Assembly: GCF_000346465.2 (NCBI RefSeq)
Contig: NC_034011.1
Location: 11,527,195-11,591,194, forward strand
Reading direction: 5' to 3'
DNA from: Prunus persica
Taxonomy: Eukaryota; Streptophyta; Magnoliopsida; Rosales; Rosaceae
Length of the DNA: 64,000 bases
Each line of letters opens with the position of its first letter. Position 1 is the first letter of the stretch. Positions 1 to 12,107 of this stretch are shown here, piece by piece. The translations under genes and the position numbers were made by a program. Below the pieces are notes generated by a model. It was given only the letters and a program-made list of their open reading frames with translations, did not search any database and had not been told where the DNA came from.

Positions 1-168
1 AAGCCCTGTTTGGTGGCTGGACTGAATTTGATATATGTAATTAAAATAGACATGCAGTTTATTGTTTGGTGGATTTTAAGGGCTTATTTGGTGAGCTGGA
101 CTGGACTAAATATATGCAATTAAAAGGAACATGGGTTCACTCTGTTGTTTAGTAGACTTTAAGTGCAC
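1..168. repeat. Diverged two-copy tandem repeat at window edge
   Basis: Two imperfect units of about 80 bp follow each other. Each contains a TTTGGTG(A/G)GCTGGACTG-like stretch, then an ATATATGYAATTAAAA-like stretch, then a TGTTTRGTRGA-like stretch. No coding potential is seen. It could be the edge of a transposon cut by the window start. Bases 169-465 hold nothing I recognise. Confidence 0.45.
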
Positions 169-972
169 AATTGACTAGATATGAATCTTGGATATTAGTT
201 CATAAAAATAGGGGCTTCGTAACCCATCGTTAGACATGGGTTTCGAAACCACGTCTTTTATCTCGCCATGATAGGAATTAGGAGTTGGAGCCAAAATTAT
301 AAAACAGTTTTGAATAGTTAGTTAGTCACGTGTCAAGTTTTAGTTGGGGAATCTGTTACAATTACTGTTGTATCCTCGACGGCAGCTTTATTACCAATTG
401 GGGAGCCATTGTACGTCTTGTTGAGAAATATACAGAAAATATTCTCTAAGCTGTTTCTTTAGTATATGACTCGTGCTTGTGCTCGTGTTCGTACTCGTTC
501 ATTAACAATGGTCGCTCGTGTTGCTGCGCTTGAAGCCTCTAATTCCAAGAACCAAGTCATTCTGGAACAATTCAACGTCTTCTTGAGGATAAGTTCGCAT
601 CCATCGACAAATGCCTCGATCTAATGACGATGATGGTGACGGCTCTTGGCGGCGCGGAGAGAGGTATCATTGAGAGAGGGAAAGGGGTTTTTCTTCAGAG
701 AGTCGTATGCCCTTTGTTAAGATAGAATTTCCCAGATTCAGCGATAGGGATGATCCAATTTAATGGATTTACAAGGCGGAGCAATATTTTGATTACTTTT
801 CAGTGCCCTCTGAGAAAAAGGTAAAAATGGTTTCTTTCCATCTGGATAGTGAGGCTCTGCAATGGTATCAATGGGAGGAATGTGCTTCTTCTTTGCCCAA
901 ATGGGAAGATTTTACCAGGGAATTTTGGAGAGAATTTGGCTCTCATAGGTTTGAGGATTTTGCAGAGTCGCT

Positions 973-1624
973 CTTTATGTCACATTCCGGGATCAACTCC
1001 GCCGTAGCACGATATTGTCCGCTTTGGGCCCCCCTCTCTGCCCTCACGGTTTTGTTTCTAGGAGCTCACGAGCAACTTCCCAGTGGGTCACCCATCCTGG
1101 GATTGCTCTAGCCCCCAACTCGCTTAACTTCGGAGTTCCTACGACTTCGAAGCCAGTGAACTCCCAAAAGGCTTCGTGCTAGATGGATGCGGAGGCTTCG
1201 TGCTAGATGGATGCGGGTGTGCATATATAAGGCACATCACCCCCTCTCCATTGGTTGATGTGGGATCTTACAATCCACCCCCCTTAAGGGCCCGACGTCC
1301 TCGTCGGCACACTCGCACCACAAGGCAGAGTGGCTCTGATACCAAATTGTCACATCCCGGGATCAACTCCGCCATAGCACGATATTGTCAGCTTTGGGCC
1401 CCCCTCTCTGCCCTCACGGTTTTGTTTCTAGGAGCTCACGAGCAACTTCCCAGTGGGTCACCTATCCTAGGATTGCTCTAGCCCCCAACTCGCTTAACTT
1501 CGGAGTTCCCATGGAATCCGAAGCTAGTGAGCTCCCAAAAGGCCTCGTGCTAGATAGATGCGGGTGTGCACATATAAGGCACATCACCCCCTCTCCGTTG
1601 GTTGATGTGGGATCTTACACTTTA
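973..1624. repeat. 5-bp TSD CTTTA flanking Cassandra
   Basis: CTTTA at 973-977 and again at 1620-1624 flanks the element exactly. This fixes both ends and shows a true integration. Confidence 0.9.
978..1619 (-). mobile_element. Cassandra TRIM retrotransposon, complete
   Basis: Read on the minus strand, two LTRs (1349-1619 and 978-1271) begin TGTAAGATCCCACATC and end ATGTGACA. They enclose an internal domain of only about 77 bp. A primer-binding site matching initiator-Met tRNA (TTGGTATCAGAGCC) follows the right LTR, and a purine tract AAGGGGGGTGGAT precedes the left one. Each LTR carries a block resembling 5S rRNA on the minus strand (about 1430-1510 and 1060-1140), including CTCCGAAGTTAAGCG and GGATGGGTGACC, the Pol III internal-promoter region. 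This 5S-like LTR is diagnostic of Cassandra. No protein is encoded, so mobility must come from another element. Confidence 0.93.
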
Positions 1625-1778
1625 AGCTTCGTCAAATAGGTCCCTTAAAGGATTATATCGCTGAATTCCGACGCTTGGCAACTCGAATCCGTGATCTTAG
1701 TTCGACTTTTCTATTGAGCTGTTTCGTTGGAGGATTAAGGGAAGAACTCAAGCATGATGTCAAGCAGTTCATGAGGCC

Positions 1779-3176
1779 ATGAATTTTGCTCATGAAGTGG
1801 ATGCTAAACTCCAGAAGTTGAGGTATGCATATTATGCTGGAATTTCTAAGTCAAGATTGCCTCTTTTACCCATACAAAATGATTTAGTTCCTGCTAAAAA
1901 TGAAATTGTTCCCAGGAAGGATATGCCTATTAAGAAATTAACCCTTGAAGAAATCCAATATAAACGGCAGAATAATCTTTGTTCTTATTGTGATGAAAAA
2001 TTTGTGAGGGGTCATAAGTGTGCAAGGAAACAAATCTTGTTGTTGGATATGGGTTATAATAGTTCTGAGGAAGAGGAAATAGTTCATGAATTACAACAAA
2101 TTGAACAAGTGGATGAGGTGAATGCTTGTTGTATCACAGCTTGTACTTTGTATGGTACTCCTGCCCCTATTTGTATTAAGACTATGAAACTCATTGCTGT
2201 AATTAAAAATTGTCCTATTGTGGTATTATTAGACTCTGGAAGTTCTCATAATATCATCGATATTGGCATGGTTAAGAAGTTGGGTTGGAAGTTAGATCAG
2301 TCTCTTATTTGTGATGTCATGATAGCTTATGGCGAACAAGTTCAGAGTAAGGGTTGTTGTGCTGCAGTTCCTTTAGACATCGGGACTTATGTATATACCT
2401 CTGATATGCTTGCTTTGCCATTAGGAGGCTGTGACATTGTGTTAAGGGTTCAATGGTTGAGAACTCTTGGTCCAATCTTGTGGGACTTTGAGAGATTAAC
2501 TATGAAGTTTTGGCATGGGAATGAGCAAATTTGTTTGTTCAGTTCTAAGCCTCAGCCTCCACAGCCTGTTTCTTGTCATCAGATGGACAAGTTGTTGCAT
2601 TCAGGTTGTTATGGTGTGATTCTCTGTGCTATAGAATGTGAAAATATGACCAAACCTACAGATGATTTATCCTCACCACAACAGCACGAATTGCAAGCCT
2701 TGTTGGATTATTTTTCTGCAGTCTTTGGCACTCCAACTATTCTGCCTCCTGTGAGAGAACATGATCATCGGATCCCACTGATTTCTGGCTTGAAACCGCC
2801 AAGCATTAGACCATATGCTTATGGACCACTTCAAAAGTCAAAAATTGAAAAGTGCGTCAAAAAGCTGCGGGGCTCTGGATTTATAAGGAACAGTCATAGT
2901 CCTTTTTCTTCTCCTGTTTTGTTGGTTAAGAAGAAGGATAGCACATGGAGAATGTGCATGGATTACAGGCAGTTAATCAAGTTAACTATAAAGGATAAAT
3001 ATCCAATTCCAGTTATTGATGATATGTTGGATGAATTGCAATGGGCAAAGTATTTTTCCAAATTGGACTTGAGGAGTGGCTATCATCAGATTAGAGTTCA
3101 TCCAGAAGATATTGAAAAACATCTTTTCGGACTCACGAGGGACATTATGAATTCCTTGTTATGCCTTTTGGTTTGA
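1779..3176 (+). pseudogene. Ty3/gypsy nucleocapsid, protease and N-terminal reverse transcriptase
   Basis: A 465-residue open frame. A CX2C...GHKC zinc knuckle lies near residues 68-81, an aspartic protease motif LLDSGSSHN near 151-159, and reverse transcriptase from about residue 320 with the [16 protein letters not shown] block and a [11 protein letters not shown] block. The frame is lost after the latter, so the RT catalytic FFDD box falls in the next frame. The protease active site is intact. The family protein would be one long polyprotein, so this is a frameshifted relic. Confidence 0.85.
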
Positions 3177-4000
3177 CAAATGCTCCTACCACATTTCAAG
3201 GTTTGATGAATGAGATTTTTCGAAATTGTTTACGGAAGTTTGTCTTGGTATTTTTTGATGATATTCTCATTTACAGTACTTCATGGTCAGATCATTTGAG
3301 GCATTTACATACTGTTTTGGAAATTTTGAAGCATCATCAACTTTTTGTCAAGATGTCCAAGTGTGCCTTTGGAGTTTCTACTATTGAATATTTAGGCCAC
3401 ATCGTCTCTAGGCAAGGAGTTTCAGCTAATCCTTTCAAATTAAATGCAGTTGCTGATTGGCCTGTACCTACTTCTGTTAAAAGTTTGAGAGGATTTTTGG
3501 GTCTCACAGGCTATTATCGAAAATTTATTCCTCACTATGATAGGAAAAGTTTCCCACTGACTCAGTTAACCAAGAAGGATGGATTTTTGTGGACTCCAGA
3601 GGCTACTACTGCCTTTCACAAACTCAAGGAACTCATGTTATCTCCCAGGGTTCTCACCTTGCCAGATTTTACAAAACCTTTTATCATTGAGAGTAATGCT
3701 TCTGGATCTGGTATAGGAGTTGTGTTACAACAGGAAGGCAGGCCTATTGCTTTTACCAGCAAGACTCTAGGTCCTAGAAACCAAGCCCTTTCCACTTACG
3801 AGAGGGAAATGATGGCAATTGTTCATGCCATCAAGAAGTGGCATCATTACTTACAAGGAAGACACTTTATCATTAAGACAAATCACCATATGTGTGAGCT
3901 CTCGTCTCTCTCAACACTTCTTCCTAGTCTATTCTCTTCCCTTCTATGTTCTCCTCTTTATCTTTTCTCCTCTTCTCTCCGTTTTAGTCCAGATGATTAA
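3161..4000 (+). pseudogene. Ty3/gypsy C-terminal reverse transcriptase and RNase H
   Basis: Continues the RT of the preceding frame with [13 protein letters not shown], the catalytic VFFDDILIYS (FFDD replacing the usual Y/F-VDD form) and a GYYRKFIP thumb block. RNase H follows (ESNASGSGIG, TYEREMMAIVHA). After about 3885 the sequence becomes an unrelated pyrimidine-rich tail, so the integrase is deleted or never joined. Frame overlap with the previous segment marks a -1/+1 lesion near 3130-3170. Confidence 0.85.
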
Positions 4001-4129
4001 TCTAATAAAGAAAATATACTGAAAAAATATAATAAAGAAATATAAAATTTTAAAATTATTATGTTTTCCAATCCTGTCCAAAGTTAAGTATAGCACCAAA
4101 TAATAGACACAAAGTCAGTGGCTTTTGTT

Positions 4130-4718
4130 TTTCCAGCCAAGTGCTGGGGCCTTTGGAGCTCATTATGGTAATTGTATGGGCCAAGGTAGTTCATTAAGTA
4201 AGTGGGCTATTTTTATTAAACATTGGGCTTTTTGGTGGAGTCAATAGGCTATTTTGCTTGGGCTATTTTTGACTCTTTTGTGCTCACCCACATGTTTGGG
4301 CCTAAGAAATGGGTTTGAGTCCCGAGGCTCCCAAGCAACTCGAGACTTCCATTTCTCGGCCCATCAATGGGCCTCATGTTGATTTATTACCATCCATACC
4401 ACAACCCACTCAAGCAAGCCCTAGGTATTTGAGTGATTTGGGGGCCCACTTAAGCTTGTGGTGTGATTGGGTGCAGAATAATAATTCCTTGCTTGGCGTG
4501 CTTTAATTTTATTGTCCTTAAAGAGGGACACAGTGCTTAGTTTAGCATGGGCTTGTATTTTATAATATTATTTCAGTCCTTGGCATGACAAATTATTTAT
4601 TTAGCATGACTTGTATATGACGAGCCTTCGTGTACTCCGATATGTGACTTTTCTTAATACAGTATCGTATTGGACCGAAAACTTATTTGGGCCCAACCAT
4701 GGATTTTTTTGGGCCTCA
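4130..4718. repeat. Dispersed LTR-like repeat, copy A (partial)
   Basis: About 590 bp match 30510-31098: the same GTATGGGCCAAGG, GGGCCTAAGAAATGGG and TTTCTCGGCCCATCAATGGG blocks, and both end at a CCTCA(ACA) border. Copy A lacks the proximal 0.95 kb of copy B. It is very rich in GGGC/GCCC words. Probably part of an LTR; no proteins. Confidence 0.7.
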
Positions 4719-5163
4719 ACAATAACGCTCTTACTAACAGAGGATCTTGAGTACATGGTTACCGTCAGTTTCCATATGACTTAATAAAGTATGTTGATGC
4801 TCTTTTTGGGAGGGTCAACTTAGATAGAGGTGGAATGGTAGATGATGGGTGAAGGTGAGGACCTTTAGCATGTGTGTGAAGATTAGGGCAAACGATAAAT
4901 ATATAGAAGATGAGATATATGTGGTTCACGCTTAATGAATGGGCTACGTCCACAGAGAAGTATGTTCTTATTATAATAATGTATGTTTACATTTGTACAT
5001 GGGGTTGGACCCAAATATAAAGATAAGAAGGGAGAAGCCCATGATTAAAGATAAAGCCCAGCCCAGGGATCCCCTCCTAAGTGGGGAGTGGTCTCCTCTT
5101 ATAGGTGAGAGGGAGTCTTCACTTCTCGTAGTTTTCCGATGTGGGGACTCCTCTTGCTTTACT
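4719..5163. other. Left flank of the fold-back CACTA, no gene seen
   Basis: No open frame with recognisable similarity. The last three bases (5161-5163, ACT) are the left TSD of the CACTA element. Confidence 0.6.
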
Positions 5164-6690
5164 CACTACTACAAAAAAGGAAAAAGACGACGGTAAATCA
5201 CCGTCGTGTATTCGATTTTTCAATGGTCGTGGAATCCACCGTCATCTTTTCCCTCATATACCACGACGCTAAATCACCGTCGTTGTTAAAATATACAACG
5301 TCATCAACAAATACAAAACGATGTCTTTGTACTGCAAAAGATCTAAAAAAGCAGTCGAGGATGAGAATAGACGACCAACTCTCTAAAAAAACCGTCGTTA
5401 AAAAGGAAAAATATGACACATATTAAGAGAACAAGGCCGCAAGATAGACATACAACGACGGAAATGAAACAACAACGCCGTTAAATATCATTTTCACGAC
5501 AATAAAAAATTTGACGTCTTTAAATACATTAGAAGACGACGTTATTGATACCTACTACGTTGCATATATAAAAACAGCCGTCGTAAAATTAATTTTCCAC
5601 TTCGATTTTTCGATAAAAGATGACGTGGAAATAGTTGTCAGTGTCATTATTTACGACGTATGTATTTATTGAGTAGACGTTGAAAAACTAAACAACGTCG
5701 GTTACAAATATATGAGAGTCGTATTACAAAATTTATACGTCATATTTTCAGAAACAAACAACGACGATAAATATTAGACGTTGTTAAATAAAACAACGTC
5801 GGAAAACAATAAAAACAGACGTGTTTAGTCTGCTAAAGTTCTAGAAAATAGTCGAGGATGAGAATAGACGACCAACTCAAACAAATCACCGTCGTTAAAA
5901 AGGAAAAATATGACACATGTTAAAAGAAAAAGGCCGCAAGATATACATACAACAACGACAACTAAAATTTTACGCCGTTAAATATAATTTACACGACAAG
6001 AAAAAATATGACGTCTTTAAATACATGAGAAGACGACGTTATTGAAATATACTACGTCTCTTATTTACAAACAACCGTCGTGAAATAAATTTTCCACTTC
6101 GATGTTTCTAAAAAAGATGACGTGGAAATAGTTGTCAGTGTCATTATTTACGACGTATGTATTTATACAGTTGACGTTGAAATGCGAAACAACGTCGGTG
6201 GCATTTATATAGTCGACGTTGTATTTATATCTATCATCATTACTCACGACGCACTTAATAATATAGACGACGTTGAACTTCTAAACAACGTCGGTTCCAA
6301 ATAAATGAGAGCCGTATTACAGAACATATAGACGGCGTTGATTATGATGAGAGCCGTATTACAAATAACGTCGTTTAATTGTTATTAGACGGCGGTTATA
6401 ATGAATTTCCGTCGGAATTCATTTCGTTCCTCTTCGTTTATAAAAGAACTTGCGACGTGGAAAATGTATGATGACGTCGTATTTTTTAACGTTCAGATTA
6501 TATATCTCGTTTTTTAGACGTCGGTATTATGGGATTGGAGTCGTGTTATTTTGAATTACATGGCGGTTCTTAATCCTTCCCCGACGTGATATCCTGATTA
6601 ATTGCTTCACAATTGCGTCGTGGTTCTTCATTGTTACGTTGCTTTAAGACGTCGGTAAATATGCTGAATAACTGGTTCACAATAACGTCG
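5164..6690. repeat. CACTA subterminal motif array, left end
   Basis: About 1.5 kb dense in ACGACGGT/ACCGTCGT and shorter ACGTCG-type words in both orientations; such arrays are the presumed binding sites of the TNPA-like transposase. It contains a direct duplication of about 500 bp. The block around 5354-5440 (GTCGAGGATGAGAATAGACG, then GGCCGCAAGAT) recurs at 5851-5940, and the flanking TGACGTGGAAATAGTTGTCA recurs near 5621 and 6117. Confidence 0.85.
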
Positions 6691-6774
6691 TGTTTTATTT
6701 GAACGTAGAAAGTGAAGAAATCACATTACAATATATTACAAAATTAATGTCATACACTGCCAATTACATAAGCA

Positions 6775-9700
6775 TCATTCAATCCATATATCTTCACACC
6801 CATCTCGAATATTTTGACCGCCTAACTCACCCACCAGTTCATCAAATGTGTCAACATTTGGCATCCCTCTAGTAAATGGCTCACACTCAATTATCACATC
6901 ACCTAAGACTTCATCACCAATAACATCATTATATTCTCTATTAGGCATTGATAACACTACCGACCAACCACGATGCATCGGGTCGTCAACAAAAAATATT
7001 TGTTTGACTTGAGAAGCCAAAACAAATTGGTCATTCCTATGTCCAATTTTACTCAAATCTACAAGGGTAAATCCAAGTTCGTCGACTACAAGACCAGAAC
7101 TATCTATCCAATCACACCTAAAGACTGGGATTGTAAACTTTTGGTAGTCAAGGTCCCAAATTTCTTGAATGACACCATAGAAACCCATATTTGAGAGAAT
7201 TGGGTTTTTATCCTTGGCACTAGCAACTTGCATGGTATGTGCAAGTAAATAAACTCCACTATTTTGAGTTGTCCGCACATCATCTTGTGCCTTGATATTG
7301 AATTTAATACCTTTAATAAGATAGCTCCTATATAATGGCACTGACATGTTTGGACCAGCTGCTAGCCACCTTAAATTTTCTGATATGCCATGATTGTCTT
7401 CCTCAAGTTCACTTTGAACCTGCAAATTAATCATATCTTAATTCAATCTAACATATAAATAAGAAGAAAATTAAAAGAGAAATATGTTATTCAACAATAT
7501 ATACCTTGAAGCGTAGCCATTGAATGAAAGTGCTATTGTGCTTATCCTGCAGCCACTTTGTTCTCTTTCTAAATTTTGGATAAGCAGTCTTGATGTGAAT
7601 CATATGTTGCCTACATGACACGAAAAATTCAAGCATTACGGTCCTAAATATAGAAGATAAACATAAGAAATAATTTAAAATGGAAACTTAAAGAATAAAG
7701 CTCATACGTACTCGATATAAGGTAGGACTTCCTCCGTATTCTCCAAGACATATAGATGTGCTTGATTCAACAGGTCCTGATCAACTACGCTCACTGTGCA
7801 ACCTGATAATGGCTTTGAAAGTCCCATCTTTTGGCTTGAAGGCACTCCAACTGTACTAACATCAGATAAATGCTGAGTACAACACTCTACCGCTTCTTCA
7901 GCTATATACCGCTCAGCAATGCAACCTTCGGGACGAGTACGATTCTGAACATACCCCTTCAGCACTTTCATATATCTTTCAAACGGATACATCCACCTAA
8001 AATATACTGGCCCACATAGACGAACTTCTCTGACAAGATGTACTACTAGATGAACCATGATATCAAAGAATGAAGGGGGAAAGTACTTCTCAAGCAAACA
8101 CAGAGTAACTACTACATCTTCTTCCAACTTATCTAGCTTGGAAACATCAACAGTCTTTGCACATATAGCATTGAAGAAGAAGCACAAACGAGTTATTGCA
8201 TACCTTGCAGGCTTCTCCAAAACAGAACGAATTGCCACAGGGAGCAATTGTTGCATTAAGGTATGACAATCATGTGATTTAAGGCCAAGAAGTCTTGAAT
8301 CTTGTAAAGATACAAGATTTTTAATATTTGAAGAATAACCTTCAGGGACCTTCATACCATAGAAAGAATTGCAAACCTCTCTCTTCTCTGCTCTTGACAA
8401 ATTCCAAGGCCCAGGAGGCAAACGAGTACGTCTTTCTCCATACTCGGGTTGCAAATCAGTTTTGACCCCCATGTTCAATAAATCTAATCGAGCAGCAATC
8501 CCATCTTTATTTTTTCCAGGGATCTCCAGCAATGTACCAATGATACTATCGCAAACATTCTTCTCAATGTGCATAACATCTAGGGCATGCCTCACAGGAA
8601 GGTATTTCCAATACTCGAGATCAAAGAATATTGATTTCTTCTTCCAACAAACTCTGTCACCATTTTCAACCATATGCAGCACTTCTTCTCCGGTTAATGG
8701 CTCGGGAGGTATGCCATATTCAGGTTTCCCATTAAAAGCTGCACGTTGCCTCCTATATGGATGATTGATTGGTAACCATTTTCTATGCCCAATGTAACAA
8801 ATTTTGTGGCCATTTTTCAACCTGTGACTAGGTGTATCATCGCCGCATATTGGACAAGCTTTATATCCTTTAACAACACAACCAGATAAGTTTCCATAGG
8901 CGGGGAAATCATTAATTGTCCACATTAATGCAGCTCTGAGTGTAAAGTATTCTCCATTATGTGCATCATACACTCCTCTAATCCCAACCCACAAGGATTT
9001 TAAATCATCAATCAAAGGCTCCAAGTAGACGTCTATATCATTTCCGGGTTGTTTAGGACCGGAAATCAATAAGGTTAACATCATGAACTTTCGTTTCATG
9101 CACAGCCATGGAGGGAGATTATATGTAACTAAGATAACCGGCCAACAACTATATCTGCTACTTAGAGAACTGTGGGGATTGAATCCATCAGATGAAAGAG
9201 CCAATCTCAAGTTTCTCGGCTCATTACCAAACTCAGGCCATTTATCATCAAGAAGTTTCCAAGACGGGGAATCCGCCGGATGAGACATCTGACCGTCAAT
9301 TGATTTTCTAGCAGCATGCCACCAAGTCAAACTCTTAGCTGTCTCATGTGATTGAAACATCCTTTTAAACCTTGGAATTGGGGGAAAATACCACACCACC
9401 TTCGCTGGCACACCCTCTTTCAAGATTGAATCTTTGCCTTCCTTCCACCTTGAGATACCACAAGTAGGACAATTAGTTGAATCCTCATACTCCTTCCTAT
9501 ACAAGATGCAATCATTGGGGCATGCGTGCATTTTCTCATAACTCAGCCCCAATGCACACAAAGTCTTTTTAGCCTCATACATGGAGGTTGGTATTGTATT
9601 TCCTTCTGGAAGCAAATCGCCTTGAAGTATCAATAATTCTGTAAAACAGACATCACTCATCCCATGTTTTGCCTTCAAATTATACAACTTCACTAATGCC

Positions 9701-10125
9701 GATAACTTCGTGTACTTTCTACAACCAGGGTACACTGGTTGATCTCCATCCCCAATCACATTGGCAAACTCATACGGATCCGAACCAAAATCACCAAAAT
9801 CATTATCATCCATATCAATTTCTTCAGACACAAAACTGTACCTACTATGGCCATCATCTTCTTCAACATTTCTACTAGCATTAGTAGTTGCTTCCCAAGG
9901 TTCTCCGTGAAATGTCCAATTCTTATAGCTTTGGTCAATTCCATTAAAGTATAAGTGATCCCTTATAATTCCAACCCCAAACAACTTCAAATTAACACAT
10001 TTAACACATGGACAACGGATATGTGTTGTAGTTAGAAGATTTTCTACAGCAAAGTTCAAAAATGCTTCCACCCCAAATTCATAAGCCTTCGATCTTCTAT
10101 CCGAGTGCATCCATGACTTATCCAT
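6775..10125 (-). CDS. CACTA TNPD transposase (tnp2 family), intact reading frame
   Basis: The DNA-cleaving transposase of plant CACTA/En-Spm elements. The spliced model has exons 10125-7712, 7610-7505 and 7419-6775 with GT-AG introns, giving about 1054 residues. I start at the ATG of MDKSWM because this is the usual family start. Domains in order: Transpos_assoc zinc region (RCPCVKC, about residues 35-45), tnp2 catalytic domain with CPTCG and the GPKQPGNDIDVY and ALDVMHIEKNV blocks, DUF4218 (LKSHDCHTLMQQLLP, then GPVYFRWMYPFERYM), and DUF4216 in the last exon (FYGVIQEIWDL). No stop or frameshift is visible. A non-coding 5' exon with a GTAAGT donor is likely near 10757-10860. Confidence 0.85.
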
Positions 10126-10134
10126 CTCCGACAC

Positions 10135-12107
10135 TATAACCTATTATCTATAATAAAGTGAAAATACAGGCAATGACCATCACTATAGCAGATTATACAA
10201 TGATCTAATCGCAAGTAATACACAACAGAGACGACGGGTTTTAAACAAAAACAGACGTATTTGGCATATATAGACGACGGATTTTCAACAGACGTCGTCT
10301 ATTATAAGTAATACAAACGACGGTTTATGAAAAAACCGTCGTGTATAAGTAATACAACGACGGTAGTTTAAAAAAATCGTCGTGTATCGTCGTCGTAAGC
10401 CTTAAATTTCGTCGTGTCTCAGTTTATTTTCAAGAACACAAAACCCATTAAGAACACAACATATATATGAAACCAAGCAAGAAACCAACATATACATGAA
10501 ACCAAGCATGAAAACAATAAATCCATTCCCAATTCAACATAACATAGGGTGATTAAAAGATACGAAAAAATTAAATCCATTCCCAATTCAACATAACAGA
10601 TAATGTAATCCATGAACCCATTAAACAGAAAATCCATGAACCCATACCTATAAGCACATTATTAACAGATCGCAAAGCATACACATAAAACCCTTTAACA
10701 AAACAACCTAATATCATTCAATGAATTTACAAGGGGAAGATAGGGTTTATACTTACAGGTTGGACGAGCTCACAGATTCGACGGAGCCTGGAGAGTGCAA
10801 CTTTTAATTAGAGCAGAAGTGAGAGAGCGAAATGTTATGTCGCGCGAAATCTGAAAATTTTAGGTTTCAGGGTTCGAAGTATAAGAATAAGAGCCAAATC
10901 TAAAAAAATTTAGGTCGCGCGAAAATTTTTAGAGTTCGCGGGTTTTAAAACGTCGAAAGAAAAACCAAGGCGAAAGTTCTACACGTACCGACGTAAATTT
11001 AATATTCCACGACGGAAACTTCATTTTTCGGATTAAGAACGTAAGGCCGTTCATTTTGAAGCTTCATTTTTCGGATTAATTTTAAATTTATTTTGAATTT
11101 TTTATATAACGACGACTGAAAAACCACGTCGGTGTTAAGAAATTAAAGACGTTGTAAATTATATAAACCGACTTACATATTAAAATGACGTCGTTTAAAG
11201 CGTAAACCATGTCATATGTTTTTCTGTACGACGTAAAATATGTATTCCACGACGCAACCACCGTCGTTAAAAATTAATACGCTAAACCCATAAAACTAAA
11301 TTATACAATTTTAAAAATTAAGTTTATAAAAGGTTTTATGGTTTTAAAGCCTAACATATACCCTAGACTACCCAAAAATTATACTTTAAAAATAAACCCC
11401 AATAAATAACAACCCTAATCTCTAAACCCTAGACTCTAAACCCTAAACCATAAAACTAGAAGTGATTTTATGACTCATCAAAACAATTTTGTTTTGGATG
11501 GTCATTTTAAATTTTTGTTATTCAAAATGAATTTTTTCAAGGTTTATGTGGAAGAAAATATATCAATGACTTCATAGGAGTTGACTTTTCAATTTTCTGA
11601 TTTATTTTAAATTTATTTTGAATATTTTGATATAAAAATAATAAAATATTCTTACCACAACAACAAACCACGTCGGTGTTAATAAATTGTAGACGTTGTA
11701 AATTGTAATAGACTACTAAGTCGTTAAAATGACGTCGTTAAAATGAGAAACCATGGCGGCTATTTAAGTATACGACGTAAAATATATATATCAACGACTT
11801 AACCGCTGTCGTTACATAAACGTCGTCGATGATACCCTGAACCCTTAAGAAATTGAAGATGTTGTAAACCATAAACGACTCAATTGTTCAAAGAACGTCG
11901 TCTAACTATATTTTTACGTCGTATTTGTTTAAAACACGAAACAACAAAATACGACGGTTTGTGACTTTATTAGGTCGTTGGAAAAGTATTACACGTCGGT
12001 TAAGCAATTTGTATGTTTGTTTTTTTTTTAATTTAAGAAAACCTCAACAAATTTTTACATTACATATTATAGAGAAAATTTGTACATTATACATAAATAT
12101 CAAGTGT
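10135..12107. other. TNPD 5' region and inter-gene spacer with CGTCG motifs and telo-box words
   Basis: This holds the presumed TNPD leader intron and promoter (minus strand) and an intergenic stretch. CGTCG-type motifs flank an AT-rich core of about 370 bp (11280-11640) that lacks them. The core contains several AAACCCTA-type words (11410-11455) resembling plant telomeric repeat or telo-box sequence. The mirror copy is at 17565-19514. No gene is seen. Confidence 0.6.

Larger units (their letters stand above)
690..1778 (+). pseudogene. Ty3/gypsy gag, interrupted by Cassandra
   Basis: The capsid-like Retrotrans_gag domain is readable in pieces. The first piece is about 690-977, with the typical W-Y-AEQYF beginning and a WxxWxxFxxxFWxEF block. 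The second is about 1620-1778, with the block IAEFRRLATRI and then [10 protein letters not shown]. The two pieces were contiguous before the Cassandra insertion. An in-frame TAA near 762 sits where the family has a glutamine codon. The gene is dead. Confidence 0.8.
466..3905 (+). mobile_element. Decayed Ty3/gypsy retrotransposon (gag-PR-RT-RNaseH), integrase and LTRs not seen
   Basis: The order gag, zinc knuckle, protease, reverse transcriptase, RNase H is that of a Ty3/gypsy element. A gag start is plausible at 466. The gag frame is broken by shifts and by a TAA near 762. A Cassandra element interrupts it at 978-1619. Pol is split by a frameshift near 3130-3170. Similarity stops just after the RNase H TN-H motif (about 3890), so integrase and 3' LTR are missing. 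I could not identify a pair of LTRs. The T/C-rich stretch 3893-4000 is of unknown origin. Confidence 0.85.

Noticed and set aside
1060..1140. 5S rRNA gene
   Set aside because: Only part of the 5S sequence is similar, and it sits inside Cassandra LTRs with LTR borders, a primer-binding site and a TSD, so it is not a 5S locus.
4309..4506. Pro/Ser-rich open frame
   Set aside because: Lies in the dispersed LTR-like repeat; the other copy at 30.6 kb does not keep the frame.
5164..6690. Repeated CGTCG words considered as a CRISPR-like array
   Set aside because: Motifs are short, in both orientations and irregularly spaced, inside CACTA termini of a plant; they are subterminal transposase sites.
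8057..9954. Several plus-strand open frames across 8-10 kb
   Set aside because: They are antisense shadows of the TNPD exon on the minus strand; the same shadows recur inverted in the right arm.
10419..10637. Open frame in the TNPD leader region with a repeated hydrophobic peptide
   Set aside because: It lies in the presumed leader intron, consists of a short DNA duplication, and matches no family. Its mirror copy is 19011-19229.
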